This document shows positions 16,672-25,697 of a stretch of DNA of 64,000 nt, one piece after another; position 1 is the first letter of the stretch, and each line of letters starts with the position of its first letter. Both the position numbers and the translations under genes were made by a program. Below the pieces are notes generated by a model. It did not search any database, was not told the DNA's origin, and saw only the letters and a program-made list of their open reading frames with translations. The DNA comes from Coriobacterium glomerans PW2 (GTDB lineage: Bacteria > Actinomycetota > Coriobacteriia > Coriobacteriales > Coriobacteriaceae). The stretch spans positions 186,001-250,000 of the forward strand of contig NC_015389.1 of NCBI RefSeq assembly GCF_000195315.1. Direction: 5' to 3'.

Positions 16672-18057
16672 TTGTTGAATCTTGCCATCTCCCGCCCCCA
16701 CCGAAAGCGCTCCACCCGCGCAGTGTTAAAGCAGGCCAGGGCATTCCGCTCGCCTGCTGCCGGATCCCGTCGCAGGCGTCACGGGGAGGCGTATCTTCAT
16801 CGTCCGAAGCGCTCTTTTCGCAAATCGCGTCCCGCTGGGAACGGCTCGCGCGCACCGTATGCGCTCATCGCTGTCTGCTGCGCGTTCCTGTTCTTTGTCG
16901 CGAGCATAATCTGGTATGCCAATCGCGGAGTCGAAATCACTCTCAACGGCGAGAGCACGACCGTTCGCGTCGGCGAGACCGTCGAGCAGCTGATCGACGA
17001 TCAAGAGCTCGCAGATGGGCTCAAGGCGGGAAACCTGCTCGCAGTCGATGATTCGGTACTCAAAAAGGGAGGAGGCGACGCGTACAGCGTCGAGCTCAAC
17101 GGCTCCACGCTGGCGATCGGCGATGTCGCTTCGACAAAGCTTTCAGGCGGTGAGAAACTCAAGGTCAGCGATGGCGCAGATATCTATGAGGCGCATGACG
17201 TCACGGCAAGCGATATCGAACCGACGTTGAGCATGACCGGGGACGGGCCGGTCCAATACGTCAAGACATGGGGCGTCAAAGGGCGCTCTGAGATATGGAC
17301 GGGCAAGGAGTCCGGCAGGCGAGCGGATCGCGGAGTCGTCAAGCAACCGGTGAACTGCGAGGTCGAATGCGTATCGGTCAAACCTGATAACGGGCGCAAA
17401 TGCGTCGCCTTGACCTTCAACGAAGGACCGAGCGCGCATACCCGTCAGATGTTGGATATCTTGGAGCAACAAGGCGCGAAGGCCACCTTCTTTCTCACAG
17501 GCGAGGGGATCGAGGCCAATCCGGACGCGGCGAAGGCGATCGCCGATTCGGGCAACGAGATCGGATCCAACTCATATGCCTTCGAGCGCCTGTCCAAGCT
17601 CAAGGGGGATGCTCTGCGATCTCAGCTGTCGCGCGGGTTCGATGCCATCGAGTCGGCGACAGGCGAGAAGTGCGCCCTGCTGCGCGCGCCGTACGCCTCA
17701 TTTTCGGCCCAGAACTGGGCAGATTCGATGGATATGGTGTCTGCGATGGTCGGGTGGAACATCGACTCGGGCGACTGGCTGCTCAAGGGCGCGAAAAGCG
17801 TCACCGATACGGTCATCGGATCGGTGCAACCCGGCAGCATTATCTTTCTGACAGACAACTCAAGCGTCTCAGCGCAGACAGCAGCGTCGCTGCCGGCGCT
17901 CATCGACGGCCTCAAGGCTCAGGGCTATGAGTTGCTCACCCTCTCCGATCTCGTGGCCACGGACAAAGAGCTCGCAGCGGGTCTCGACCTGTCTCAGGTA
18001 TCCAAGCCCGAGGATGCCGTATTGCCCCGGGTGCCCGCCGAGCAAGGTCGCAAATGA
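16672..18057 (+). CDS. Degenerate polysaccharide-deacetylase (NodB-fold) paralogue, probably catalytically dead
   Basis: A 461-residue membrane-anchored protein: basic N-terminus, one helix (about 65-83), a DUF348/G5-like beta module (about 85-200; VEITLNGESTTVRVGETVEQLI), then a NodB fold (about 245-440). The catalytic motifs are lost. TFDDGP has become TFNEGP (248-253), the metal pair H-x3-H is N300/F304, and the late LxH motif reads Leu-Thr-Asp (T394). The structural motifs RAPY and DSGDW remain. So metal binding and hydrolysis are unlikely, while the fold is kept. Start is TTG 16672 with GAGGAG 8 bases upstream. Its intact paralogue follows 154 bp downstream. Confidence 0.85.
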   Translation: MLNLAISRPHRKRSTRAVLKQARAFRSPAAGSRRRRHGEAYLHRPKRSFRKSRPAGNGSRAPYALIAVCCAFLFFVASIIWYANRGVEITLNGESTTVRVGETVEQLIDDQELADGLKAGNLLAVDDSVLKKGGGDAYSVELNGSTLAIGDVASTKLSGGEKLKVSDGADIYEAHDVTASDIEPTLSMTGDGPVQYVKTWGVKGRSEIWTGKESGRRADRGVVKQPVNCEVECVSVKPDNGRKCVALTFNEGPSAHTRQMLDILEQQGAKATFFLTGEGIEANPDAAKAIADSGNEIGSNSYAFERLSKLKGDALRSQLSRGFDAIESATGEKCALLRAPYASFSAQNWADSMDMVSAMVGWNIDSGDWLLKGAKSVTDTVIGSVQPGSIIFLTDNSSVSAQTAASLPALIDGLKAQGYELLTLSDLVATDKELAAGLDLSQVSKPEDAVLPRVPAEQGRK

Positions 18058-18211
18058 GACGCGCGCACTCATCTGAAATCTCTCGCGAGGATCGCTGAGC
18101 GCATTCGGGTTTGCCTGCGCGCGTCGAGACGGCTAGGCTACACATGAGGGGTGCGTCAAAGATCGAGCGGCCTGTTCGCATCGAGCCGAAGTCCGAGGGG
18201 AGGGGCAGGCC

Positions 18212-19537
18212 ATGAGCAGATCCGAGCTGGATGGGCGCGCGATCGCATCGAAGGCGGACAGCGCACCGAACCGGTCTGATCGAGCTGCAGCGGTGTCAGC
18301 CAGAGCGCGAGTCGCCGAGCGTCCCCACGCGAATGCTTCCAGAGGACGCAGGCGCTCAGAGCTGTCTTGCATGTTCGCAGCATATGCGCTGATATCATTC
18401 GGACTCGTGGTGTGCTGGTGCCTCCTGTGGCGCGAAGTGCCCGTGACCGTCAACGGCCGGCAGCGGATCGTCCGCATCGCCACACCGATCCGAGACCTCC
18501 TCGAGCAGAACGCATACTTCGGGGCCAAGCCCGGCAAGCTGCTTTCCATCGGAGGCAACGTTCTCTCGGAAGATGGCGGAAACTCCTGTTCCGTGACATA
18601 TGGTGGAGCGCAGCTGGATCCCGCCCAGATCGCTTCATACCGTCTGCACGAGGGAGACGAGCTCACGGTGGATGATGGCAAGGATGTGCAAGAGGGCCAC
18701 ATCGAGACCACGGTGGATGTCCCCCCGGGCATACAGATGGATCGCGGCGGCGCCGTGCAGTTCGTGTCCCGATGGGGAAAGGCGGGCGTGAAGACCGTAT
18801 GGACCGGTCGGAGGTCCAAAGAGGTGATCGATAGACAGATCACGAAACTCCCTGTTGACATGATCGTGCGCTCGATCAATCTCGAGCCGAAGGCCGATCG
18901 TCCCTGTGTGGCCCTCACCTTCGATGACGGTCCCAGCTCGTTCACACCGAAGGTGCTCGACATCCTGGCTCAGAAAGGCGTGAAGGCCACATTTTTCAAT
19001 TTGGGTGCCAACGTGATGCGCGACCCCGCTGCCGCCCGCGCCATCACGGATGCCGGCTGCGCACTCGGCAATCACACGATGACGCATATGAATCTGACGA
19101 CGGTCGACCGCGACACGCTCAGAAGCGAGATCTCGCGCTCCGCTGACATCCTGAGGGGGACCGGCGCCTCGCCGCAGATGATCAGAGCGCCCTACGGTGC
19201 CTTTACCGCAGCCGAATGGGCGCGATCAGGCGATCTCATCGGATCCAACATATTGTGGAACATCGATACCAGGGACTGGACGCGACCGGGGGCGAACAAG
19301 ATCGCCGGGGCGGTGCTCGACGGCGCGAAGAACGGATCGATCATTCTCATGCACGATGGAGGCGGGGACCGCTCTCAAGACGTACAGGCGCTGCCCGGTA
19401 TCATCGACGAGCTGCACAAGAGGGGATTTGCCTTCGTCACGGTGCCCGAGATGATGAAACTCGACGGCAGGATCCCTGATGCGGTTGTGGGGGGCACAAC
19501 CAGATTGCCTGATGATTGCGGCATGCCCGACTCCTAG
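18212..19537 (+). CDS. Membrane-anchored polysaccharide deacetylase (NodB domain, intact)
   Basis: A 441-residue paralogue of the preceding protein with the same plan: basic N-terminus, one helix (about 52-70), a DUF348/G5-like module (VTVNGRQRIVRIATPIRDLLEQ) and an extracellular NodB domain. All motifs are intact: TFDDGP (236-241), NHTMTH with His288 and His292, RAPYGAF, DTRDW and the catalytic LMHD with His381. It should deacetylate GlcNAc or MurNAc of peptidoglycan or another wall polymer, which often gives lysozyme resistance. The ATG 18212 has GAGGGGAGGGG upstream. Duplication followed by decay of one copy is the simplest history of the pair. Confidence 0.9.
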   Translation: MSRSELDGRAIASKADSAPNRSDRAAAVSARARVAERPHANASRGRRRSELSCMFAAYALISFGLVVCWCLLWREVPVTVNGRQRIVRIATPIRDLLEQNAYFGAKPGKLLSIGGNVLSEDGGNSCSVTYGGAQLDPAQIASYRLHEGDELTVDDGKDVQEGHIETTVDVPPGIQMDRGGAVQFVSRWGKAGVKTVWTGRRSKEVIDRQITKLPVDMIVRSINLEPKADRPCVALTFDDGPSSFTPKVLDILAQKGVKATFFNLGANVMRDPAAARAITDAGCALGNHTMTHMNLTTVDRDTLRSEISRSADILRGTGASPQMIRAPYGAFTAAEWARSGDLIGSNILWNIDTRDWTRPGANKIAGAVLDGAKNGSIILMHDGGGDRSQDVQALPGIIDELHKRGFAFVTVPEMMKLDGRIPDAVVGGTTRLPDDCGMPDS

Positions 19538-19550
19538 CGCCCTCGACGGA

Positions 19551-19559
19551 TGCTATAGT
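19551..19559 (+). promoter_or_regulatory. Extended -10 promoter element
   Basis: TGCTATAGT, identical to the element at 12109-12117, stands 137 bp before the MgtE-like gene. This leaves an untranslated leader of about 130 bases. No known Mg-sensing riboswitch fold could be recognised in that leader by eye. Confidence 0.45.
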
Positions 19560-19695
19560 GGATTTCGTTGCGTCACGCTGGTGCGCCGAGGGCTCCTGCG
19601 AGGCGATGAGCTGAGCCGTGCGCCGCGATGCGTCTCGCGTGTCTCAGCTGGCTGATCATGTGTGCGAGTCCAGGACTTGGCGATAAGGGAGCCCG

Positions 19696-21537
19696 ATGAA
19701 ATACTTCTCTGAAATGATCGACCTTCCCGTTCTGGACAGCCACGGCGAGAATCTCGGGGTTCTGCAGGATCTCGGAGTCGCCCCTGCCGAGGTGTTCCCC
19801 CATGTCACCTCAATCGTGTTCCACAAGGTGAAGGAGGCCGCTGCAGTCGTGTGCTGGGAGGGGTGCGTCGATCATGTGGATGCTCAAGGCGTCCACCTCG
19901 CCGTGACGGCCGACGAGATCAGGCCGGCGGAACGGGAGGAGGCACAGGTTCTGCTCGCCCGTGACATTCTGAACAAGCAGTTCGTGGACACGCAGGCCGT
20001 GAAGGTCGCACGCGCGAACGATCTCAAGCTGTCGCAATCGGGTCCCAGACAGTTGCGGCTTCTCGGTGCCGAGATCGGCGTTTCGGGACTTCTCCGCGCC
20101 CTCAGTCCCGCAGTCGAGCGAATCGCCTGCCGAATCTGCTCATCGGTGGGCAAGCCGCTCACCGAGAGAATCGTCGCGTGGTCCTACATGGATCTTCTCG
20201 ATCGCAACATCGATGAGATACGCGCTTCGGTGTCGCACAAGACGATCAACGAGCTTCACCCGGCAGACATCGCAGATATCATCGAACAGGTCGATCCGGC
20301 ATCGGGATGCGCGATCTTCGCTCAGCTCGATACCGCGCAGGCGGCCGAGACGATCGCCGAGATCGATGATGAGGACCTTCTCGAAGAGCTGCTCAAAGGT
20401 GTGGCGGACGGCGAGATTTCCGCCATGCTCGCGCATATGGATCCTGATGACGCCGCAGCTTTCATCGGGGACCTCGATCAGCAGCGAGGCGACGCCCTGC
20501 TGCAGCTCATGGATGAGCGAGATGAGCACGCGATCAAAAGACTGCTGAGCTATCAGGAGAACACAGCTGGCCGGATCATGACGTCGGAGTTCGTGGCGCT
20601 GCCGGGATATGCCAAGGTCTGCGATGCCTTCGCAGCGATCCGCAGGCTCGAGGAGGACTTCGAGAGCATCTACTATGTGTACACGGTGGACGAAGCGGGT
20701 GCGCTCACCGGCGTTCTCTCGCTCAGGACGCTCATCTCAGCCCAGGAGAGCGATCGTCTGCAGGATCTGGCCTTTCGCGATCTGGTCTGGGTCGCTCCGC
20801 AGCTCGATCAGGAGGACGTGGCAGACGAGATGACGAAGTACAATCTCGTCGCGGTTCCCGTCTGTGACGGGGATCGTCGCATCCTGGGCATCGTGACCGT
20901 CGACGATGCCCTCGATGTCATCGCCGAGGAGCACGACGAAGATCTGAGGATCGCCGGCATCGGCAGGGGCGACAACGCGACCGGCGAGTCGACGCATATG
21001 CTGGTCTGGTTCGCTCAACGTCAGTACTGGGTGCTCATTTGGGCGCTGGCATCCGCTGCAGGAGCCGCCGCCCTCGGGGCGCTCGATGCAGATCCGGCGC
21101 TGATCCTGTACCCCATGTGCGCCATGCCCGTGGCGCTGCTCGCCTCCGGCGGCATGGTCTCGTTCGTGAAGAACTACTTTCTCGAGCACGACGACCGTGA
21201 GGGCACGCAGAGCGCATACGGTGCGTTTCTCTTGAAGACCACGGTGGTCGGCGTTGTTCTTGCAGCACTTGTTCTGGCGTGCGCGTACCTTGTCGACGAT
21301 ATCGCGCTCCCAGATGCCACTCAGGCCGAGCGGGATCTCTTCCTGGCCTGCTTCGCAGCCGCCGCCGCGGTGACGCTTCTCAGCGCCGTCGGTGCGATCG
21401 GATGCCTGAGACTGCTGCGCTGGCGCGATGAGCACGATCTCAACACGTCGGGCACCGCACTCGGCGTGATCTCCACGCTGATATCGGCGGTGCTGTTCAC
21501 AGCGATCTCGATCGCCGCCGTTATCGCCATGGCGTGA
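19696..21537 (+). CDS. Divergent MgtE-like protein with N-terminal PRC-type module, CBS pair and altered membrane domain
   Basis: A 613-residue protein. Residues 1-160 contain PRC-barrel-like stretches not usual in MgtE. About 165-300 is the MgtE N-domain, helical repeats rich in D/E such as LDTAQAAETIAEIDDEDLLEELL. About 300-415 is a CBS pair (GRIMTSEFVALPGYAKVCDAF; ILGIVTVDDALDVI). About 440-613 holds about five helices. The transporter signature of MgtE (a GGNAG-type turn and a conserved membrane Asp before DP-x-T) is not present. The corresponding place reads PVALLASGGMVSFVKN. It may be a Mg-responsive regulator or a transporter for something else. ATG 19696 follows AGGGAG. Confidence 0.75.
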   Translation: MKYFSEMIDLPVLDSHGENLGVLQDLGVAPAEVFPHVTSIVFHKVKEAAAVVCWEGCVDHVDAQGVHLAVTADEIRPAEREEAQVLLARDILNKQFVDTQAVKVARANDLKLSQSGPRQLRLLGAEIGVSGLLRALSPAVERIACRICSSVGKPLTERIVAWSYMDLLDRNIDEIRASVSHKTINELHPADIADIIEQVDPASGCAIFAQLDTAQAAETIAEIDDEDLLEELLKGVADGEISAMLAHMDPDDAAAFIGDLDQQRGDALLQLMDERDEHAIKRLLSYQENTAGRIMTSEFVALPGYAKVCDAFAAIRRLEEDFESIYYVYTVDEAGALTGVLSLRTLISAQESDRLQDLAFRDLVWVAPQLDQEDVADEMTKYNLVAVPVCDGDRRILGIVTVDDALDVIAEEHDEDLRIAGIGRGDNATGESTHMLVWFAQRQYWVLIWALASAAGAAALGALDADPALILYPMCAMPVALLASGGMVSFVKNYFLEHDDREGTQSAYGAFLLKTTVVGVVLAALVLACAYLVDDIALPDATQAERDLFLACFAAAAAVTLLSAVGAIGCLRLLRWRDEHDLNTSGTALGVISTLISAVLFTAISIAAVIAMA

Positions 21538-21638
21538 GCCATGACGAAACGAGACCCGTCCCCGGAGGCGTCCGCGGACTTGTTGCAGTAGAATCGAGTG
21601 TGTCAAAGAGATCGAACAGGGGACGCGAGGAGGGTTGC

Positions 21639-22652
21639 GTGGCGGCCGAGACATGGACGATCAAGCGGTGCCTGGATTGGACGGAGCGGTTTCTCGCCGC
21701 CCACGGGGAGGAGCGTCCGCGCCTTGCTGCCGAATGGCTTCTGAGCGCGGCGACCGGTCTTGCCCGCATCGAGCTGTACATGAGTTTCGACAGGCCGCTT
21801 GGTGCCTCCGAGCTCGACGTGATGCATCGCTTCGTCGCACGCAGATCGACCGGCGAGCCACTTCAGTACATCACTGAGCAGGCTATGTTTCGCACGATCG
21901 CCATCGCATGCGAGCCCGGTGTGCTCATACCGCGTCCGGAGACGGAGGTGCTGGTCGGAGAGGTTCTCGCCTTTCTTGATCACGAACGGGCTCCCGAGGT
22001 CCTCGCGCACCGTGAGCGCGTGGAGCTTCCGTGGAACGATGAGGTGGGATCTTCCACGGACGAGCAGGGCATGCCGAACCCATCGCAGACCGTCCCGCGT
22101 GACGCGGCTCGCATCTTGGAGATCGGATGCGGCACCGGCTGCATCTCGCTGGCGATCGCCTCGGAGCGCCCCGGACAGGTGAAGATCGTCGCTACCGATA
22201 TCGACCCGAGTGCTGTTGCGCTCGCGCAGCGCAACAGAGTCGCGCTCGGCCTTGATGAGGAGACGATCAGCTTCCGAGAAGGAGATCTGGCGGAACCGGT
22301 CGCCCCTGATGAGCTCGCAGGATTCGACGTTCTCGTCTCGAACCCTCCGTATATCCCGCGAGCGGTCATGGCGGATCTGCCGCGCGAGGTCTCGGCGTTC
22401 GAGCCCGAGCTCGCGCTCGACGGGGGCGCGGACGGTCTTCAGATCTACCGGCGCCTGCTGCGGCTCGCCTCCATGGCGTTGCGCCCCGGTGGTCTCCTCG
22501 CTTGCGAACTGTACGAGGAATCGCTCGAGGAGGCGGCAGAGCTCGCGCGCGGCGCCGATCTCGTCGATGTGAGCATCGTCGAGGATCTTGCGGGGCGCCC
22601 CCGGGTCCTGCTCGCCCACGCCCCGGCCCGGTCTCTGTCGACGGGACGCTGA
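21639..22652 (+). CDS. prmC: Peptide chain release factor N5-glutamine methyltransferase
   Basis: A 337-residue SAM-dependent enzyme that methylates the GGQ glutamine of release factors. The N-terminal helical domain, the SAM motif EIGCGTGCISLA (from Glu161) and the catalytic NPPY (235-238, followed by IPRAV) are clear. Between the two domains, about 40 residues (about 115-155) are longer than in common relatives. The GTG at 21639 is preferred because GAGGAGGG precedes it at normal spacing. The frame is open from 21534 but has no ribosome site there and overlaps the previous gene. In many bacteria prmC sits before sua5/tsaC, as here. Confidence 0.9.
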   Translation: MAAETWTIKRCLDWTERFLAAHGEERPRLAAEWLLSAATGLARIELYMSFDRPLGASELDVMHRFVARRSTGEPLQYITEQAMFRTIAIACEPGVLIPRPETEVLVGEVLAFLDHERAPEVLAHRERVELPWNDEVGSSTDEQGMPNPSQTVPRDAARILEIGCGTGCISLAIASERPGQVKIVATDIDPSAVALAQRNRVALGLDEETISFREGDLAEPVAPDELAGFDVLVSNPPYIPRAVMADLPREVSAFEPELALDGGADGLQIYRRLLRLASMALRPGGLLACELYEESLEEAAELARGADLVDVSIVEDLAGRPRVLLAHAPARSLSTGR

Positions 22653-22838
22653 GCCGTATGCGCCATCTGGCTGCCGCGGGCAGCCCCTTGCCGACGCGTC
22701 CGCTCGTTTGATCAAGGATTTGGCTATGCTTGCATAATCTGCGCGTCGAGGGCGATGGCTTCTCAGCTCGCTCGCGTCGCATACTCACAGCGGTTGCGCA
22801 CTATGAGGGGTTCAAGATAGGAGGGACGGGCACACACG

Positions 22839-23540
22839 ATGCCGAGCACGTATCGATATGGGAGCGCATCCGAGCGAAGATGCGCCGTGGAGGCCGGCTC
22901 AGCCGTCTTGACCGCAGGCGGGGTGGCTCTGATCCCGACCGAGACCGTCTACGGGATCGCGGTTGCGATTTCGGCCTTCGCTCGACCAGGCGCGATGCTT
23001 CCCGATCCCGGATCGGGATATCGGCGCATCTTCTCGCTCAAGCGACGCGATCTCGTCCAGACGCTGCCCCTTCTCGTATCCGGGCCAGCCGATCTCGATC
23101 GCTTCGGGCTCGATATCGATTCGCAGACCCGCTGTCTGGCCGAGAGGTTCTGGCCGGGCGCGCTGACCCTTGTCGTAGACGCCGCTGAGCGCGTGCCCGC
23201 ATTCATGCGCGCCGCAGACGGAACGATCGCGCTGCGCGCATCCTCTTCGCCGGCCGTCGGCGACCTCATCGATGCATGCGGTTGCCCTCTTGCTGCAACG
23301 AGCGCAAACACCCACGCGATGCCGGCGCCAGCCTCCTTCGCTGAAGTTGAACCTCGAATTCTGGATGGTGTCGACGTGGCGATCGACGCGGGACCGACGC
23401 CGTGCGCAGACGCATCAACCGTTATCCGAATCTCGGATGGGGCCCCGATGGTGCTGCGAGAGGGCGCTCTGCCGTCTCGTGCGATCGAGGATGCGCTCGG
23501 TAGCCGCCACGTGCACCTGCGATCTCCGAAAGAGAGCTGA
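22839..23540 (+). CDS. tsaC: L-threonylcarbamoyladenylate synthase (Sua5/YciO/YrdC family)
   Basis: A 233-residue cytoplasmic enzyme for the first step of t6A formation, making threonylcarbamoyl-AMP from threonine, bicarbonate and ATP. Visible motifs are GGVALIPTETVYGIAV, the KRRD...TLPLLV segment, FWPGALTLVVDA, IALRASSSP and PLAATSANTHAMPAP. It is the short YrdC form without the Sua5 C-terminal domain. The GGAGGG ribosome site is somewhat distant (about 14 bases). A possible promoter (TTGATC at 22708, CATAAT at 22733, spacer 19) lies in the 186-bp gap after prmC. The remaining t6A genes of the window are tsaE and the tsaB-rimI-tsaD fusion. Confidence 0.92.
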   Translation: MPSTYRYGSASERRCAVEAGSAVLTAGGVALIPTETVYGIAVAISAFARPGAMLPDPGSGYRRIFSLKRRDLVQTLPLLVSGPADLDRFGLDIDSQTRCLAERFWPGALTLVVDAAERVPAFMRAADGTIALRASSSPAVGDLIDACGCPLAATSANTHAMPAPASFAEVEPRILDGVDVAIDAGPTPCADASTVIRISDGAPMVLREGALPSRAIEDALGSRHVHLRSPKES

Positions 23541-23553
23541 AAGGGCCGGACAC

Positions 23554-25125
23554 ATGATGTTTACCCTCAATGACCTTGATCTGGTCGACAGCGCCTGCGC
23601 GACGGGGAGCTCCTATATAATGGCGCTCGACTGCGGAACCACCTCGGTGCGGGCATCGATCATAGACCAGTACGGCTGCATCGTCGCCGCGGCGTCGCGC
23701 GCTGTCAAGACGAGCTATCCCCATCCGGGCTGGGTGGAGCAAGACCCCACTGAAATTCTTGCCTCTCAGCTTGCGGTGATGATCGAGGTCCAGTTCAAAA
23801 GCGGTATCCACTCGGACGGCATCGCTGCCGTCGGGATCTCGAACCAGCGTGAGACCACCGTGGTGTGGGAGCGCGACAGCGCTCAGCCGATCTGCAACGC
23901 CATCGTCTGGCAGTGCCGCCGGACCGCGCCGATCGCCGAGGCGCTCAAAGAACACGGCATGGAGGACATGATCCGAAAGAAAACCGGCCTGCGTCCCGAC
24001 GCCTACTTCTCTGCCACGAAGATCGCCTGGATCCTCGAGAACGTTTCGGGTGCCCGGGAGGCCGCCGAAGCCGGTCAGCTCATGTTCGGGACCATCGATA
24101 CCTGGCTCATCTACAATCTGACGGGCGGGAAGGTCTTCGCGACGGAGTACACCAACGCGAGCCGCACGATGCTGTTCAACATTCATACGCTCGATTGGGA
24201 TGACGAGCTGCTGCGCATCATGGATATCCCCCGCTGCATGCTGCCTGATGTCCGCTGGAGCGCCGGGGAGTTCGGGCGCGTCTGCAGCGACATCATGACC
24301 CATACGCCGCCTATCGCCGGGGTCGCCGGAGACCAGCAGGCATCGTTGTTCGGCCACTGCTGCTTCGCGCCCGGCCAGACGAAGAACACCTACGGTACCG
24401 GATGCTTCATGCTCATGAATACCGGCGAGCAGGTCGTCGAGTCAAATCACGGCCTCGTTTCGACGATCGGCATCGCTCAGGGTGGGTCGGTGAGCTATGC
24501 GCTGGAGGGCTCGATCTTCCATGCCGGATCGGTGATGCAGTGGCTGCGCGACCGGCTTCAGATCATCTCCGACGTTGCCGACACCGAGATGATCGCCAGA
24601 TCGCGACAGTCCAATGATGGATGCTACCTCGTTCCGGCGTTCACCGGTCTCGGTGCGCCCTGGTGGGATCCGGATGCCCGCGCGCTCATCTGGGGACTCA
24701 CGTCCGCTTCGGATCGCGCATGCCTGGTCCGCGCCGCATGCGAGTCGATGGCCTACCAAAGCTATGATGTGCTGCGCGCCATGGAGGCGGACGCCGACAT
24801 CAGGCTGAGCAGCCTGTCCGTCGACGGCGCGGCATCTCGCAATGGCTTCATCATGCAGTTTCAAGCGGATCTCCTCGGAATACCGATCGTGCGATCCGAA
24901 TCGATCGAGACCACGTCGCTCGGCGCGGCCTTTCTGGCTGGGCTCGCAGTCGGCTACTGGGAGGATCGCGAGGAGCTCGAGCAGAGCTGCGGCGCCTCTA
25001 AGCGCTTCGAGCCGAAAGCTGATGAAAGCCGCGCTCGCGATCTCGCGGGATGGCACGCTGCGGTCGCCAAGGCGGCGGGATCGCCTGACGGGGCGCGGGA
25101 GCGTGCGTCCGCATCGCAACTGTAG
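23554..25125 (+). CDS. glpK: Glycerol kinase
   Basis: A 523-residue FGGY-family kinase that makes glycerol 3-phosphate from glycerol and ATP. The N-terminal nucleotide motif ALDCGTTSVRA, the GISNQRETTVVW block, the WQCRR and TIDTWLIYNLTGG segments and the C-terminal QADLLGIPIVR and TSLGAAFLAG motifs leave little doubt. The start is not certain: ATG 23554 has GAAAGGG upstream, while ATG 23620, 22 codons on, has GGGGAG and gives the N-terminus usual for the family. There is no adjacent glycerol facilitator or glpD. It is 13 bp from tsaC and probably in the same transcript. Confidence 0.93.
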   Translation: MMFTLNDLDLVDSACATGSSYIMALDCGTTSVRASIIDQYGCIVAAASRAVKTSYPHPGWVEQDPTEILASQLAVMIEVQFKSGIHSDGIAAVGISNQRETTVVWERDSAQPICNAIVWQCRRTAPIAEALKEHGMEDMIRKKTGLRPDAYFSATKIAWILENVSGAREAAEAGQLMFGTIDTWLIYNLTGGKVFATEYTNASRTMLFNIHTLDWDDELLRIMDIPRCMLPDVRWSAGEFGRVCSDIMTHTPPIAGVAGDQQASLFGHCCFAPGQTKNTYGTGCFMLMNTGEQVVESNHGLVSTIGIAQGGSVSYALEGSIFHAGSVMQWLRDRLQIISDVADTEMIARSRQSNDGCYLVPAFTGLGAPWWDPDARALIWGLTSASDRACLVRAACESMAYQSYDVLRAMEADADIRLSSLSVDGAASRNGFIMQFQADLLGIPIVRSESIETTSLGAAFLAGLAVGYWEDREELEQSCGASKRFEPKADESRARDLAGWHAAVAKAAGSPDGARERASASQL

Positions 25126-25205
25126 TAGAGTGGGCCTCGGAGCTCTTCGCTGCTATGTGCATCGCGATGCGCCCCGCCGTCCGCCCATCGATGAAAGGAA
25201 CCGTT

Positions 25206-25697
25206 ATGCGCGTAGCCCTTGCGTCCGATCACGCTGGATTCGATCAGAAGCAGGCCCTTCACAGGTATCTGTCGGAGGAGCTCGGATGCGACGTCGTCGA
25301 CCTCGGCCCTGAGACCGCGGAGAGGGTGGACTACCCCGATTTCGCAGAGAAGGTCGCGCGCGCCGTAGCGTCTGAACAGGCGCAGCGCGGCGTTTTGCTG
25401 TGCGGCACCGGTATCGGCGTCGCGCTCGCAGCCGATAAGGTCGCCGGCATCCGCGCGAGTTCGATCACCACACCCGAGTTCGCCGCTCTGTTCCGTCGCC
25501 ATAACGACGGCAACGTGATAGGTCTCTCAGGCCGCTTCATCGATCTCGAGGTGAACGAGGAGATCGTCAAGGTCTTTCTCGAGACGGATTTCGAGGGAGG
25601 CCGCCACGCCGAGCGAGTCGACAAGATCATGCGAATCGATGAGACCGGCAAAAGGGGTGCGGGCTCAGCCGCGGGCAACAGGCGGTGCGACGCATGA
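25206..25697 (+). CDS. rpiB: Ribose 5-phosphate isomerase B
   Basis: A 163-residue sugar isomerase (LacAB/RpiB family) interconverting ribulose 5-phosphate and ribose 5-phosphate. Signature elements are ALASDHAGF at the start, [14 protein letters not shown] and the active-site Cys in [15 protein letters not shown], followed by [13 protein letters not shown]. It is slightly longer than usual because of a Gly/Arg-rich tail. ATG 25206 has AAAGGA upstream. It overlaps upp by ATGA, so pentose phosphate and uracil salvage are coupled, both leading to PRPP-dependent nucleotide formation. Confidence 0.95.
   Translation: MRVALASDHAGFDQKQALHRYLSEELGCDVVDLGPETAERVDYPDFAEKVARAVASEQAQRGVLLCGTGIGVALAADKVAGIRASSITTPEFAALFRRHNDGNVIGLSGRFIDLEVNEEIVKVFLETDFEGGRHAERVDKIMRIDETGKRGAGSAAGNRRCDA

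Noticed and set aside
16672-18057. First NodB paralogue as a pseudogene
   Set aside because: The frame is intact, has a good ribosome site and normal composition, and keeps structural motifs. A pseudoenzyme is the better description.
19538-19695. Mg2+-sensing riboswitch before the MgtE-like gene
   Set aside because: No M-box or ykoK-type conserved blocks could be recognised in the leader.
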